In this document: piece after piece, positions 34,454-44,316 of the stretch
Layout: each line of letters starts with the position of its first letter
Numbering within the stretch: position 1 is the first letter of the stretch
Assembly: GCA_016214855.1 (NCBI GenBank)
Contig: JACRMT010000007.1
Coordinates: 1-64,000, forward strand
DNA length: 64,000 nt
Reading direction: 5' to 3'
DNA from: Nitrospirota bacterium
Lineage (GTDB): Bacteria > Nitrospirota > Thermodesulfovibrionia > Thermodesulfovibrionales > UBA6898
The notes under the pieces: model-generated
The model's database searches: none
What the model saw: the letters and a program-made list of their open reading frames with translations, nothing else
Told to the model about the DNA's origin: nothing
Position numbers and translations under genes: made by a program

Positions 34454-35877
34454 CGCACAGCCTGTTTCAACTGGTCCAACAAAGCATTACTCTTGTCAAA
34501 ACTCTCATGCAGCATCCCCATCAGCTCCGAGCTGCTGTATTCGTGGGCCTCTTCCTGCTTGTTCGGATTTTTAATATCCAGATCATAACCACGCTCAACA
34601 ATGGTCTCAATATTTACCTTCCAACAAACATCACTTTCAGTTCTTTTCTTCCACCACTTTTTAATCGGGTTTAATTCTTCCAGCCGTATCGGCCTGGTCT
34701 TGCTGTATGCCTTCTGTCCTTCGGGCAAGCGGTGTTCGTAATACCAGATGTCTTTAGTAGGTTTGCCTTTTTCAAAAAATAACAGATTGGTTGCTACTGT
34801 TGCATAGGGCTGAAAAACGGAATTCGGCAGGCGGATGATGGTATGGAGATTGCATTCTTCAAGCAGTCGTTGCCTTACTCTTTGTTTTACGCCTTCGCCT
34901 GTTAGCGAGCCGTCGGGCAACACGATGCCTGCGCGGCCTCCGTGCTTGAGCAGGTGTATCATCAAAATCAAAAACAGGTCGGCGCTTTCTTTTGTTCTGT
35001 AGTTCTGCGGAAAATTGTTCTCGTTGCTGTTGGCCACAATCCCGCCAAAAGGCGGATTGGCTTCAATAATATCAACCCTCCTGTGTTTTTCGGTATAATT
35101 GCTCAATGGTTGGTCTAAGGCATCTCTGAAAGTAATATTCGGCACTTCAATATCATGCAAAATCAAATTGGTGATTGCCAGCAGATAAGGCAAGGGTTTG
35201 TACTCCCACCCTGCCACATTTTCAGCAATGCTGCGCCTGTCTTCTATGTTGTTGGCCTGCTTTTTCTGGTGCTCAATTACTGCGGTAATAAACCCGCCTG
35301 TACCCGTTGAAGGGTCAAGCATTTTTTCGCCTAATTGCGGATTTATTATTTCAGTAATAAATTGAGTTATAGCCCTTGGCGTATAAAATTCTCCGCTTTT
35401 GCCCGCGCTCTGCAATTCCTTCAGAATGCCTTCATAAATTTCGCCAAAGGCGTGGCGGTCTTTGGCAACGTTAAAGTCAAGCTCATTGAGTTTGTTCAGC
35501 ACCTTGCGGATATTGCCGCCGCTCTTCATGTAGTTATGGTTGCCTTCAAACACTTCGCGCACAATCAACGCCCGGCGGTTGCCGGTATTTACACTAATAT
35601 TGCGGAGGGCCGGAAACAGCTTTCGGTCAACAAACTCCAGCAGCTCATCCCCTGTATCTCCTTCATCATTGGCAGCCCATGACTCCCAACGGTACTGTGC
35701 CGGAATGGGTGACTTATATTTGTCGTCCAGAAGAGACATTTCTTTGTCTTTGTCGCTAAATATTTTCAGAAAAAGCATCCAGCCCAATTGTTCAACGCGC
35801 TGCGCGTCACCATTCAGACCAATGTCCTGCCACATGATCTTGCGTATGCTTTCTATAATGCCTGAAACATTGCTCAT
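34450..35877 (-). CDS. hsdM: type I DNA methyltransferase subunit HsdM
   Basis: The 475-residue N6-adenine methyltransferase has an N-terminal helical HsdM domain (WQDIGLNGDAQRVEQLGWMLF), the SAM motif MLDPSTGTGGFI and the catalytic NPPFGG in IEANPPFGGI. It modifies the sites chosen by HsdS. Full length. It overlaps hsdS by 4 bp and lies 3 nt after hsdR. Confidence 0.96.
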   Translation of the reverse strand: MSNVSGIIESIRKIMWQDIGLNGDAQRVEQLGWMLFLKIFSDKDKEMSLLDDKYKSPIPAQYRWESWAANDEGDTGDELLEFVDRKLFPALRNISVNTGNRRALIVREVFEGNHNYMKSGGNIRKVLNKLNELDFNVAKDRHAFGEIYEGILKELQSAGKSGEFYTPRAITQFITEIINPQLGEKMLDPSTGTGGFITAVIEHQKKQANNIEDRRSIAENVAGWEYKPLPYLLAITNLILHDIEVPNITFRDALDQPLSNYTEKHRRVDIIEANPPFGGIVANSNENNFPQNYRTKESADLFLILMIHLLKHGGRAGIVLPDGSLTGEGVKQRVRQRLLEECNLHTIIRLPNSVFQPYATVATNLLFFEKGKPTKDIWYYEHRLPEGQKAYSKTRPIRLEELNPIKKWWKKRTESDVCWKVNIETIVERGYDLDIKNPNKQEEAHEYSSSELMGMLHESFDKSNALLDQLKQAVR

Positions 35878-35880
35878 GCC

Positions 35881-38268
35881 CTATGCCGCCTTATAAAGTT
35901 CATTCTCCAATTCCTTTACAGCCTCCAGATATTTATCCCTGCCGCCAAACTCATGGATGATCTCTGTCGGCGAACCGAACTCTGTTAAGGGTTTTACCTT
36001 CAGGACCTCCAGGCTTTCTATGTTTTCAACCCCTTCATCTGCATATTTGTCCAGCAACGCCTCCAATACTTTTCTGGCATGTTCTCCATATTTTGTGAAG
36101 TAGTTGCGCTTCTTCACATTATTTGCCCGTTCTTTTCTCGTCAGGGGCGGCTGGTCAAAAGCCACATGGCAGATCAAATCAAAGAGGTCAACCTGTCTGT
36201 CAACGGCATCCTGTAAGGCTTCCACCAAAACACCCTGTTCTTGCAATCCTTTGATGATAGCTTCCTTGCGGTCGGTCGCATTCCATTTGTTCAGGAAGTC
36301 GTCAAGCGAGACAAACTGACCTTTGATTATCTCTCCGGTGTGATCTTTCAAACTCGCGGTAATGGGCCGCCCTTGCCGGTCAAAATACAACTCACGGGAA
36401 ACAAGCACAGACACATCCACGCCGTTTACATATACCTTTTCCCTCGGCTGAGGCGTTGTATACGGCTCTGACGGTGTCCTGACTGCCGGAGGCTCAATAG
36501 TAATTTCTTCGCCTGTTACATAATCAATAATCGGGGTCGTGTCATTTTCCTCTTCGTCAATGAGGCTACCTAAATCAGTATCTTCTCTTACAGGCTTGAT
36601 GCGTATGGGATCGCCGTCAAAATCTCTGTCGGCAAATAAATCGGTGGCATTTCGGAAATCGATAATGGTGAAATAGAGTTTTCCGTATTCCTCATTTATC
36701 CTTGTTCCCCTGCCAATGATCTGTTTGAACTTGGTCATTGACGCAATGTTGCTGTCCAACACGATCACTTTACAGGTCTGCGCGTCAATGCCTGTAGTCA
36801 TTAACTCAGAGGTAGTTGCAATGACAGGATATTTTTCTTCGGGATTTGTGAAGTTGTCCAGTTCCCTCTTGCCCTCTTCGTTATCCCCTGTAATCTGCAT
36901 CACATATTTATGATTGTCCGAGACCAAATCAGCATTGCATTGAGACAACGCCGTCCGCATCCGTTCGGCATGGTCAATATCCTGGCAAAAGATGATTGAT
37001 TTTGCAAAGCGGTCATATCCCTTTAAGAACTCGGTTACCTTTTTTGCAACGAGGGCGGTTCGCTCTTCAATTACAAGATTGCGATCAAAATCCTTTCGGT
37101 TGTAAATGCGGTCTTCTACCGGGTTGCCATAAATATCGGTTTTGCCTTGTTCTGGTCTCCAACCTTCGACATCAACATTTAGGGCAACTCTTACAACGCG
37201 ATAAGGGGCCAAGAAACCATCATCAATGCCTTGTTTAAGTGAATAGGTATAGATAGGTTCACCGAAATACTCAATATTGCTGGTTTCTTCGGTCTCTTTT
37301 GGTGTGGCTGTCAAACCGATTTGTGTGGCGTTGTTAAAATATTGCAGTATTTCGCGCCATGCGCTATCTTCCTTGGCGCTGCCCCGGTGGCACTCATCCA
37401 CTACAATCAAATCAAAGAACTCACGGGAAAACTGTTTGTAAATATTCTTGTCTTCTTCAGAACCTGACAAGCCCTGGTACAAGGCCAAATAAATTTCATA
37501 GCTCTTGTCCACCTGGCGTTGTTTTACAACCGTCATCTTGTCTTTGAAATGTTTAAAGTCATTTCTTCTTGTCTGATCGAGCAAGGCATTGCGGTCAGCC
37601 AAAAACAAAATACGTTTTTTTACACCTGCCTTCCAAAGCCTGTAAACGATTTGAAACGCGGCATATGTCTTGCCCGTACCCGTTGCCATTACCAACAGGA
37701 TTCTGTTTTGTCCGTTGGCGATAGCTTCAACAGTCCTGTTCACGGCTATTTGCTGGTAATAGCGAGGTTTGCGACCGGTCCCGTCAAAATAATAATCCTG
37801 GGCTGCAACTTTTTCCCCATGAGGCGTTGTGATGCCCTTGTACTTTTTATACCTCTCCCAGAGCTGTTCGGGTGATGGAAAGTCATCCAAAGTCAATTCA
37901 GTTTCAATGTTGCTATCTGTTGCCGTTCTGTCGTGAAAGAGAAAGCCGTCACCGTTACTGCTGAATACACAGGGGATGTCGAGGATTTGTGCATAGTCAA
38001 GGGCCTGCTGAATGCCCGCCCTTACAGAATGATTATTGTCTTTTGCTTCAATAACGGCAATAGGGATATTGGGCTTGTAATATAAGATATAGTCCGCTCT
38101 TTTTTGTGTACCTCTTGCTGTGAGCTTGCCGCGAACATATATTTTACCGTCTGTGAAGGAAACTTCTTCCAGAAGTTGAGTCTGTTTATCCCACCCCGCT
38201 TTCTCTAAAGCAGGCGTAATACACTTTGTACATATATCGCGTTCGGATAAACTCTTTTTATCAATCAT
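35881..38268 (-). CDS. hsdR: type I restriction endonuclease subunit HsdR
   Basis: The 795-residue protein has an N-terminal nuclease domain (PIAVIEAKDNNHSVRAGIQQA, the PD-(D/E)xK site). A superfamily 2 translocase follows, with Walker A MATGTGKTYAAF and the DEAD-box-like VVDECHRG, then the helicase C-terminal motifs (IGRGTRI). It cuts DNA far from unmodified sites. It overlaps a 41-residue ORF at its start by 8 bp. The operon order is R-M-S. Confidence 0.96.
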   Translation of the reverse strand: MIDKKSLSERDICTKCITPALEKAGWDKQTQLLEEVSFTDGKIYVRGKLTARGTQKRADYILYYKPNIPIAVIEAKDNNHSVRAGIQQALDYAQILDIPCVFSSNGDGFLFHDRTATDSNIETELTLDDFPSPEQLWERYKKYKGITTPHGEKVAAQDYYFDGTGRKPRYYQQIAVNRTVEAIANGQNRILLVMATGTGKTYAAFQIVYRLWKAGVKKRILFLADRNALLDQTRRNDFKHFKDKMTVVKQRQVDKSYEIYLALYQGLSGSEEDKNIYKQFSREFFDLIVVDECHRGSAKEDSAWREILQYFNNATQIGLTATPKETEETSNIEYFGEPIYTYSLKQGIDDGFLAPYRVVRVALNVDVEGWRPEQGKTDIYGNPVEDRIYNRKDFDRNLVIEERTALVAKKVTEFLKGYDRFAKSIIFCQDIDHAERMRTALSQCNADLVSDNHKYVMQITGDNEEGKRELDNFTNPEEKYPVIATTSELMTTGIDAQTCKVIVLDSNIASMTKFKQIIGRGTRINEEYGKLYFTIIDFRNATDLFADRDFDGDPIRIKPVREDTDLGSLIDEEENDTTPIIDYVTGEEITIEPPAVRTPSEPYTTPQPREKVYVNGVDVSVLVSRELYFDRQGRPITASLKDHTGEIIKGQFVSLDDFLNKWNATDRKEAIIKGLQEQGVLVEALQDAVDRQVDLFDLICHVAFDQPPLTRKERANNVKKRNYFTKYGEHARKVLEALLDKYADEGVENIESLEVLKVKPLTEFGSPTEIIHEFGGRDKYLEAVKELENELYKAA

Positions 38269-38386
38269 CTGTCTCTCGAATTACCTTGAAACCGGTTGCA
38301 ATCGAAAGCTCTGTATATTTTTCTGAGGTAAGAAGATCGGAAAGATAGGTTCTTAACTGGAACTGAGGGAGAGAGTTATCAAGCAT
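38261..38386 (-). CDS. 41-residue micro-ORF coupled to hsdR
   Basis: ATG at 38386 (or GTG at 38401) leads a frame ending at 38261 that overlaps the hsdR start as ATGATTGA. The product contains SLPQFQLRTYLSDLLTSEKY and ends VIRETDD. It looks protein-like but I cannot assign it. It may be a control protein, a leader peptide, or the tail of a lost gene. Confidence 0.45.
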   Translation of the reverse strand: MLDNSLPQFQLRTYLSDLLTSEKYTELSIATGFKVIRETDD

Positions 38387-38438
38387 TTTAGGACTATCCA
38401 CCAGTATAAAACCCCTCTCCTTTCCAGTTTTCTAAGTG

Positions 38439-38467
38439 ATTATAATTACGTGATATTTTATATGAAA
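38439..38467 (-). promoter_or_regulatory. promoter of the hsd operon
   Basis: On the minus strand TTTCAT (38462-38467) and a perfect TATAAT (38439-38444) are 17 nt apart, upstream of the micro-ORF. A GGAGAGG motif follows about 25 nt later. Confidence 0.55.
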
Positions 38468-38555
38468 GCGCTGATTATTGCACCCATGGTTTTTTGTATT
38501 CTCTATGCGCGATTGAGATCATCGGGATGTCCGAACCGGCCTCTGATCCAAATGA

Positions 38556-38584
38556 TTGTTTCTCTCCTGCAAATAGCTTAGAAT
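38556..38584 (+). promoter_or_regulatory. promoter of glgP
   Basis: TTGTTT (38556-38561) and TAGAAT (38579-38584) are 17 nt apart. The ATG at 38593 lies only 8 nt after the -10 and has no Shine-Dalgarno, so the transcript may be leaderless or nearly so. Confidence 0.5.
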
Positions 38585-38592
38585 AAACAGCT

Positions 38593-40317
38593 ATGACTGA
38601 AGCTCAGGAGCTTATCCAGGAACTTACCCGGGAACCCAAGATCGCCTATTTTTCGATGGAAATAGGCGTGCATAACGATATTCCCACCTATAGCGGTGGA
38701 CTTGGCGTTCTTGCAGGCGATACGATCCGTTCAGGCGCTGACCTCAAGCTGCCGATGGTTGCAGTCACGCTGATGAGCAGAAAAGGCTATTTTACTCAGG
38801 AGATCGACAATACAGGCAGGCAGATCGAGCACCCGGCAGTATGGGACCCTGCTGACCACATGAAGCTCCTTCCTTACAGGGTCACGGTCCAGATCGAAGG
38901 AAAAGATGTCCAGGTCCAGGCCTGGCTTTATACGGTCAAGAGCCTGACAGGCGGCAGCATCCCCGTCTTTTTTCTTGATACAGATCTGTCTGCCAATGCA
39001 CCGGAAAACAGGGAGATCACTGCACACCTTTACGGCGGCGACAAAGCATACCGACTGAAGCAGGAGATCGTTCTGGGCCTGGGCGGCGTGCGAATGCTTC
39101 ATGAGATGGAATTTGATATCAAGAAATATCATATGAATGAAGGCCACGCGAGTTTTCTTATTCTGGAGCTTCTGAACAGATTTAAAAAACCGATCGAAGA
39201 TGTCTGGGACGAAAAGCTTGTCTGGGACAGGCGGACCGTAAAGAATCTCTGTGTCTTCACGACCCATACGCCTGTTGAAGCAGGCCATGATAAATTCCCC
39301 TATGATCTGGTGCTGAAGACGATGGGAGAGATCGTACCTCTTTCATTGCTCCAGGATCTGGCAGGCAAGGACGGCCTTAATATGACCCTGCTTGCCCTGA
39401 ACCTCAGCCGTTACATCAACGGGGTGGCAAAAAAGCATGGCGAAGTTTCCAAAAGCATGTTCCCCGGATATGAGATCCATGCGATCACAAACGGTGTGCA
39501 CTCTTTTACCTGGACCTGCGACAGCTTCAAAAAGATCTATGACGAATATTTGCCGGGATGGGCTAATGAGCCTGAGCTTTTTGTGCGGATCGGCCGTATA
39601 CCGGACGAGAAATTGTGGAGTGCCCATGCTGAAGCGAAACAGCATCTTATCTCCTACGTCAGGGAGCAGACGGGAGTTGAGCTCTCTCCTGATGTCCTGA
39701 CCCTTGGCTTTGCGCGGAGGGCAACTGCGTATAAAAGGGCAGACCTTCTTTTCAGGGACCTTGAACGATTTGAAAAGATAGGATCAGGCAAGCTCCAGAT
39801 CGTCTATGCAGGCAAGGCACATCCTCATGATGCTCCCGGCAAACAGCTGATCCAGAACATCTTTGACTACAAGGAAAAACTGAAAGACCGGATAAAGATC
39901 GTGTACCTGCAGAACTATAACATGGAGACCGCCCTGAAGATAGTCTCGGGCGTTGACGTATGGCTGAATACACCCCTGAGACCTCTTGAAGCCTCCGGAA
40001 CAAGCGGCATGAAGGCGACCCATAATGGCGTAATGAACTTCAGCGTGCTTGACGGATGGTGGATTGAGGGACACATTGAGGGCTTTACCGGATGGTCAAT
40101 AGGTCCTGCTCCGCAGGAACTGACTCCGGGCGCTGATGCAGATGCGCGTGACGCTGAGGACCTCTATCACAAGCTTGAGCATGTGCTCATACCTCTCTAT
40201 CATAACGAACGCCATACCTGGATCCGTATGATGCAGAATGCGATCGGCAAGAACGCTTATTACTTTAACTCTCACCGCATGATGAGACGATACGTGACCG
40301 AGGCATACATCAGATAA
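38593..40317 (+). CDS. glgP: alpha-glucan phosphorylase
   Basis: The 574-residue GT35 enzyme releases glucose-1-phosphate from glycogen or maltodextrin. It is the short form, with the N-terminal region (IAYFSMEIGVHNDIPTYSGGLGVLAGD) and the PLP lysine in EASGTSGMKATHNG (near residue 470). HTPVEAGHD is also conserved. It stands alone, with no other glg gene nearby. Confidence 0.93.
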   Translation: MTEAQELIQELTREPKIAYFSMEIGVHNDIPTYSGGLGVLAGDTIRSGADLKLPMVAVTLMSRKGYFTQEIDNTGRQIEHPAVWDPADHMKLLPYRVTVQIEGKDVQVQAWLYTVKSLTGGSIPVFFLDTDLSANAPENREITAHLYGGDKAYRLKQEIVLGLGGVRMLHEMEFDIKKYHMNEGHASFLILELLNRFKKPIEDVWDEKLVWDRRTVKNLCVFTTHTPVEAGHDKFPYDLVLKTMGEIVPLSLLQDLAGKDGLNMTLLALNLSRYINGVAKKHGEVSKSMFPGYEIHAITNGVHSFTWTCDSFKKIYDEYLPGWANEPELFVRIGRIPDEKLWSAHAEAKQHLISYVREQTGVELSPDVLTLGFARRATAYKRADLLFRDLERFEKIGSGKLQIVYAGKAHPHDAPGKQLIQNIFDYKEKLKDRIKIVYLQNYNMETALKIVSGVDVWLNTPLRPLEASGTSGMKATHNGVMNFSVLDGWWIEGHIEGFTGWSIGPAPQELTPGADADARDAEDLYHKLEHVLIPLYHNERHTWIRMMQNAIGKNAYYFNSHRMMRRYVTEAYIR

Positions 40318-40326
40318 CCGCTCGTT

Positions 40327-40647
40327 TTACCTTTTCCGGCTGCAGGTCGGACAGTTCTCCTGCCCAGACACAAAACTTCCGCATGTACTGCACTGAACAA
40401 GCTCGATCGGCGTCTGCCAGCCGCAGTGGCCGCATCTGTCTTCACGTTTACTGAGAGGCTGTGAACAGTTAGGGCATCGCCTTCCTGCGGCTTCGGCCTT
40501 TAAAGACGGCAGGATCAAAATAACAATGGTGAACAGAGGCAGGATAAAGCAGAGCAGAAACCAGAATAAAACGCTCCTTCCTTTTTTTGCCGCGATAAAG
40601 CCCCCAACAATGCCGGCGATCAGTTGAAGAATATAGAGTCTTGCCAT
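40327..40647 (-). CDS. membrane protein with zinc ribbons
   Basis: The 106-residue protein has two N-terminal membrane helices (LYILQLIAGIVGGFIA, FWFLLCFILPLFTIVIL) and two C-terminal double-zinc-ribbon motifs: CPNC with CGHC, and CSTC with CPTC. Such proteins are often assembly or regulatory factors, but this one is unassigned. It follows the coiled-coil gene on the same strand by 40 bp. Confidence 0.7.
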   Translation of the reverse strand: MARLYILQLIAGIVGGFIAAKKGRSVLFWFLLCFILPLFTIVILILPSLKAEAAGRRCPNCSQPLSKREDRCGHCGWQTPIELVQCSTCGSFVSGQENCPTCSRKR

Positions 40648-40687
40648 AGTAGTCTTATCTCACTGCGGAAGTTATATCTTCCGATGC

Positions 40688-43600
40688 TTAGGGGAAGAGG
40701 TTGCCGGCCCTGAGCACCTTCAGGTCCCAGGCAATATCTGCCGTGCTCTTTTGATTTCTGAAAGAAAGGGAGAGAGTATCCCGGTCAGGCATCAGCACAG
40801 TCCTTGGAAAGGCACAGTAGAACATTATTGATACAGGCTCTTCTTTTCTATAGAAGGTTTTAATACCCTTAACCTGTATATGCGTCAGCGGCTTTACCGT
40901 ATCTGCTCCTGCTGTCAGGGCGATAGCGGGATAGGGGTCATCGGCAATTTCGTCATCAAGTCCTTCCCGCGGAGAGCTGATGCTGACCTTAAAGTAAAGA
41001 TTATTCTGAAAATCAAAAAGTGCTTTATCTCCGGGAGCGTCTGATTTAAGAACAAGAGATTCGGTCAACAGTGTAGCCTGGAACTTGAGATCATCAGAAG
41101 CAGAAACCTTGGTGAGCAGGGAGAGCATATCGTTATAGGCCAGTTCTTTCCTTACCTCTTCCCTTGCCGCAGGCTTCAGCACAGGCAGACTGATAAGTCC
41201 GGCATTATACGCATAAAAAGAAAATCCGATACCCCCAAGCAGGATAAGAGCAAGAAGAGCATAAGAAAGCGAGCTCCTGCTTGCAGGCGATATTTTCTCG
41301 ACGCGTGCAGGAAGAGTTTCCTCTCTTTTCTCAAAAACAGGCGTTGGGGCTTCACGGTCAGCGCTCTGAGAGGCCTGGAGCTTTGATCTGAGCTCAGCAT
41401 TCTCACGCATGCCCTGCTCAAGCTTCAGCCGCAGGTCAGCCACTGCACTGCCATAGACCGCAAGATCAGCCTTAAGGACTCTGATCTCTTCCTCTTTTGT
41501 CCGGCTGAGCAAACTGATCTCGCCCTGCAGGCGGGCAATGGTCTTTGAGATATCATCATGTTCAGCGCTGAGGCGGCTGTTATCATGTCTGCTTTTATTA
41601 AGCTCATTCTCAAGGCTGCTGATCAGGGACCGGGCTTGATCCATCTTTTCCTGCTGACCCGCAACATTCCCGGCAAAATCTTTCTTTTCTGAAACCAGCA
41701 GGTTGATAGCCTGCTCTTTTTCAGCAAGATTTCTGTTCAGCAGGATGATTTCCTGTTTCAGATGCTCAAAGGCTTCTTTGTACTCGAGGGCAGTTTTCTG
41801 CAGCTCCGCCTTCTCAGTGTTCGCAAGACTTGTGATCTCCCGTTTTTCTGCTATCTTTTTCCCAAGCTCTGTCTGCGATGCCATCAGGACCGCTGCATTT
41901 TCCTGCAACGCGCTGATCTCTGCCCTGGCGTCTGACAGGGACTGCTCTTTCCGGCTGAGCTGAGATGCCAGACGGTCCTGCTCAAGGACAAGCTCATTGA
42001 TCTTTTCTGCGGCCTGCGCAAGGTCTTCCTCAAGGCCGGACTTTTCTTTGCGGGATACGTCAAGCAGACAGATATTCTCTGCGAGTTCTTTTTCCTGCTC
42101 CAGCCCCCTTGCTGTCAGTCTGTTCATCTCTTCATCCAGACGCATTCTTTCTTTCCTGAGCGAATCAGTCTGGTACAAGAACTCATTATTCTCATGCTCG
42201 CGCTCAGATGTCATGGCGGTGAGCAGCTCATTTTTTTCAAGGAGCTGCTGGTTCAGAAGGGCGATCTTCTCCCGCAACGCAGCCAGATCAGAGACATGTT
42301 CTGCCGTGGCACTTTCAAGCCTTGTCTGATATCCTGCGATCTCATTCCGGAGGTCTTCGACATCCCGGTCTTTTCCAGGGGTCTGATGCTCTTCAGAGGA
42401 CATGCCGGCAAGGAGTTCATTTTTTTCGAGGAGCTGCCGGTTCAGGACAGAGATCTGGTCCTCCAGTGCAGCATATCTGTCCGTCTGCTCCGACTCGGAC
42501 AGTTCGATCTTTTCCTCATATTCCCGCAGTCGTTTCCGGATCTCTGCTATGGTCCTGTCTTTTTCTGCTCCCTGCGCCTCTGCAGAAGCCAAAAGCGCCA
42601 ACTGTTCATTCTTGCCCAGGAGCTCCCTGCTCAGGCTGACGATCTGTTCCTGGAGATCAGCAATGGCATCTTCATGCTCCGCTGCCGCCTGCTGAGAGCC
42701 GGACCGAAGCCCGGAGATATCCTCCATAAGGTTATGGATCTGCTGATCGTTCCCGGCGACCGCGTTACGGAGAGCAACAGTATCATCCTCAAGTTTTTTG
42801 TTCGCTGCCATGGCATCCAGGAGCCTGGCCTCCAGATCGTTTTTCTCCTGCCGCTCCTTATCAAGCGCCTGGGCTTGACTGACTGCAGCAACCCTGAGGT
42901 CTTCGCCCTCTCTTTTCAGCAGGTCACGTTCATACACAAGGTTCTTGAGCGTAAGCTCATGGGCGCCATGCAATGCCTCAATTTCGTCCTTCTGCTTCTT
43001 GTAGTCCTGGGAGATATCGATCAGGAGCTCGTCCTTCCCGATCATCTCCTCGTTAAGCGCGGAGATCTTGACATTGAGATCAAACAGCTCTTTCGAGAAG
43101 AGGGAATTCTCTTCCATTTTCATGTCAATGGACATCGAGAGGGAATTTATCTTTTCAAGAAGTGCGGGGATCTTTTCATGGAGTTCGCTGTCTTTATGGC
43201 TGAGCTCACCGCTGAGGCGAACGACCTTGGCATTAAGCTCATCGATAACATGAATTCTGCTCTCAATGGCAGAGGTCAGCTCATCAATATCAGTCTTAAG
43301 CTCTGCGATCTCCCTGCTGTAATCATCAACCTTTTGCTGGAGATTTTCCTCAACATGTGTCTTATCCGCCTTCAGGTGATCGAGCTCGACCCGGCCATTG
43401 TACAGTTCAGCTCTTGCCTCATCCCGGTCCAGCTCGATCTCTGCGATCTGCGATCTGGCCAGTGACAGCTCGGTTTCGAGCCTTTCAATTCTGCCGGCCG
43501 CTGTCTTCAGGCTTTCTTTCGTCTCCTCAAGGTCAAGTTCGCCGATTGCAATGCTCTTCTCAAGGTCTTCAACCGTCTTAAGCAGAGATGCGAGGGATGC

Positions 43601-44170
43601 CTTGTGGCTTTCTCCTTCCCGGTCCAAGCCTGTCTGTGTGACCTGCTGGTCCCCGGTGCCTCCGGTCTCCGGTATCTTTCTCAGCCGTTCCTCAAGTTCT
43701 CTTTTTTCTCTCTTCAGAGACTTGACAGCCTGCCCGTCAACGCGAGAGATATTCTGCTGATCACGCTCCAGATTTCTGAAGATCGAGTCCTTTTCAGCGA
43801 TCAGCTTCTTATTGTCTGCCATAAGATTTTCGATCTTTTTCTTCAGCTCCGAGATCTCCATGTTCCGGAGAATGTCAAAATCAAGAAGCTTTTCTTTCAT
43901 GCTCTTATGGCTTGCGGAGAACTTCCGGAGCGAGAGGGTGAGTTTTTCTTTTTCCTCCTCAAGCCCCTTGATTATGTCGCTCTGCGACATAATGACAGAC
44001 TCAAGGTTATTTTTTTCTTTTGCAACAGTAAGGAACTTTTCGGTTATCGCTTCGGATTTATTATCAGCGGGTATTGGACATGCGGAAGGTTCACCCGCTG
44101 TGTGCGAAGCCGGGGGGATATTCTTCTCATCCGGTATTTTGTTGCCCTGCGTCTGAGAGGAGTCGGTCAT
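40688..44170 (-). CDS. 1160-residue coiled-coil protein with a C-terminal membrane anchor
   Basis: The protein is almost wholly predicted coiled coil from residue ~45 to ~940, rich in Glu/Lys/Leu. One membrane helix follows at ~970-990 (SYALLALILLGGIGFSFYAY) and then a ~170-residue domain, likely periplasmic, with many beta-strand-like segments. An internal repeat of about 63 residues occurs at least three times with the core LLEKNELL (QLLEKNELLAGM, QLLEKNELLTAM, ELLGKNEQLALL). Not a known family to me. Its sole near neighbour is the zinc-ribbon membrane protein. Confidence 0.85.
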   Translation of the reverse strand: MTDSSQTQGNKIPDEKNIPPASHTAGEPSACPIPADNKSEAITEKFLTVAKEKNNLESVIMSQSDIIKGLEEEKEKLTLSLRKFSASHKSMKEKLLDFDILRNMEISELKKKIENLMADNKKLIAEKDSIFRNLERDQQNISRVDGQAVKSLKREKRELEERLRKIPETGGTGDQQVTQTGLDREGESHKASLASLLKTVEDLEKSIAIGELDLEETKESLKTAAGRIERLETELSLARSQIAEIELDRDEARAELYNGRVELDHLKADKTHVEENLQQKVDDYSREIAELKTDIDELTSAIESRIHVIDELNAKVVRLSGELSHKDSELHEKIPALLEKINSLSMSIDMKMEENSLFSKELFDLNVKISALNEEMIGKDELLIDISQDYKKQKDEIEALHGAHELTLKNLVYERDLLKREGEDLRVAAVSQAQALDKERQEKNDLEARLLDAMAANKKLEDDTVALRNAVAGNDQQIHNLMEDISGLRSGSQQAAAEHEDAIADLQEQIVSLSRELLGKNEQLALLASAEAQGAEKDRTIAEIRKRLREYEEKIELSESEQTDRYAALEDQISVLNRQLLEKNELLAGMSSEEHQTPGKDRDVEDLRNEIAGYQTRLESATAEHVSDLAALREKIALLNQQLLEKNELLTAMTSEREHENNEFLYQTDSLRKERMRLDEEMNRLTARGLEQEKELAENICLLDVSRKEKSGLEEDLAQAAEKINELVLEQDRLASQLSRKEQSLSDARAEISALQENAAVLMASQTELGKKIAEKREITSLANTEKAELQKTALEYKEAFEHLKQEIILLNRNLAEKEQAINLLVSEKKDFAGNVAGQQEKMDQARSLISSLENELNKSRHDNSRLSAEHDDISKTIARLQGEISLLSRTKEEEIRVLKADLAVYGSAVADLRLKLEQGMRENAELRSKLQASQSADREAPTPVFEKREETLPARVEKISPASRSSLSYALLALILLGGIGFSFYAYNAGLISLPVLKPAAREEVRKELAYNDMLSLLTKVSASDDLKFQATLLTESLVLKSDAPGDKALFDFQNNLYFKVSISSPREGLDDEIADDPYPAIALTAGADTVKPLTHIQVKGIKTFYRKEEPVSIMFYCAFPRTVLMPDRDTLSLSFRNQKSTADIAWDLKVLRAGNLFP

Positions 44171-44316
44171 ACTCTTGGTGCCAGCCCCTCAATATCCTGC
44201 GTTCTTGCCGAGATCAGCATAATAGAAGGTACTAAATTTGAGGACTCCTGTCAATAAATTAATGAAAACAAGGGGTTCCCTTTGTCGCAGTCACCGGTTC
44301 GACCGGTAAAGCCCGA

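Noticed and set aside
42194-43465. 423-codon plus-strand ORF
   Set aside because: It lies wholly antisense to the coiled-coil gene, whose periodic codon pattern keeps the opposite frame open.
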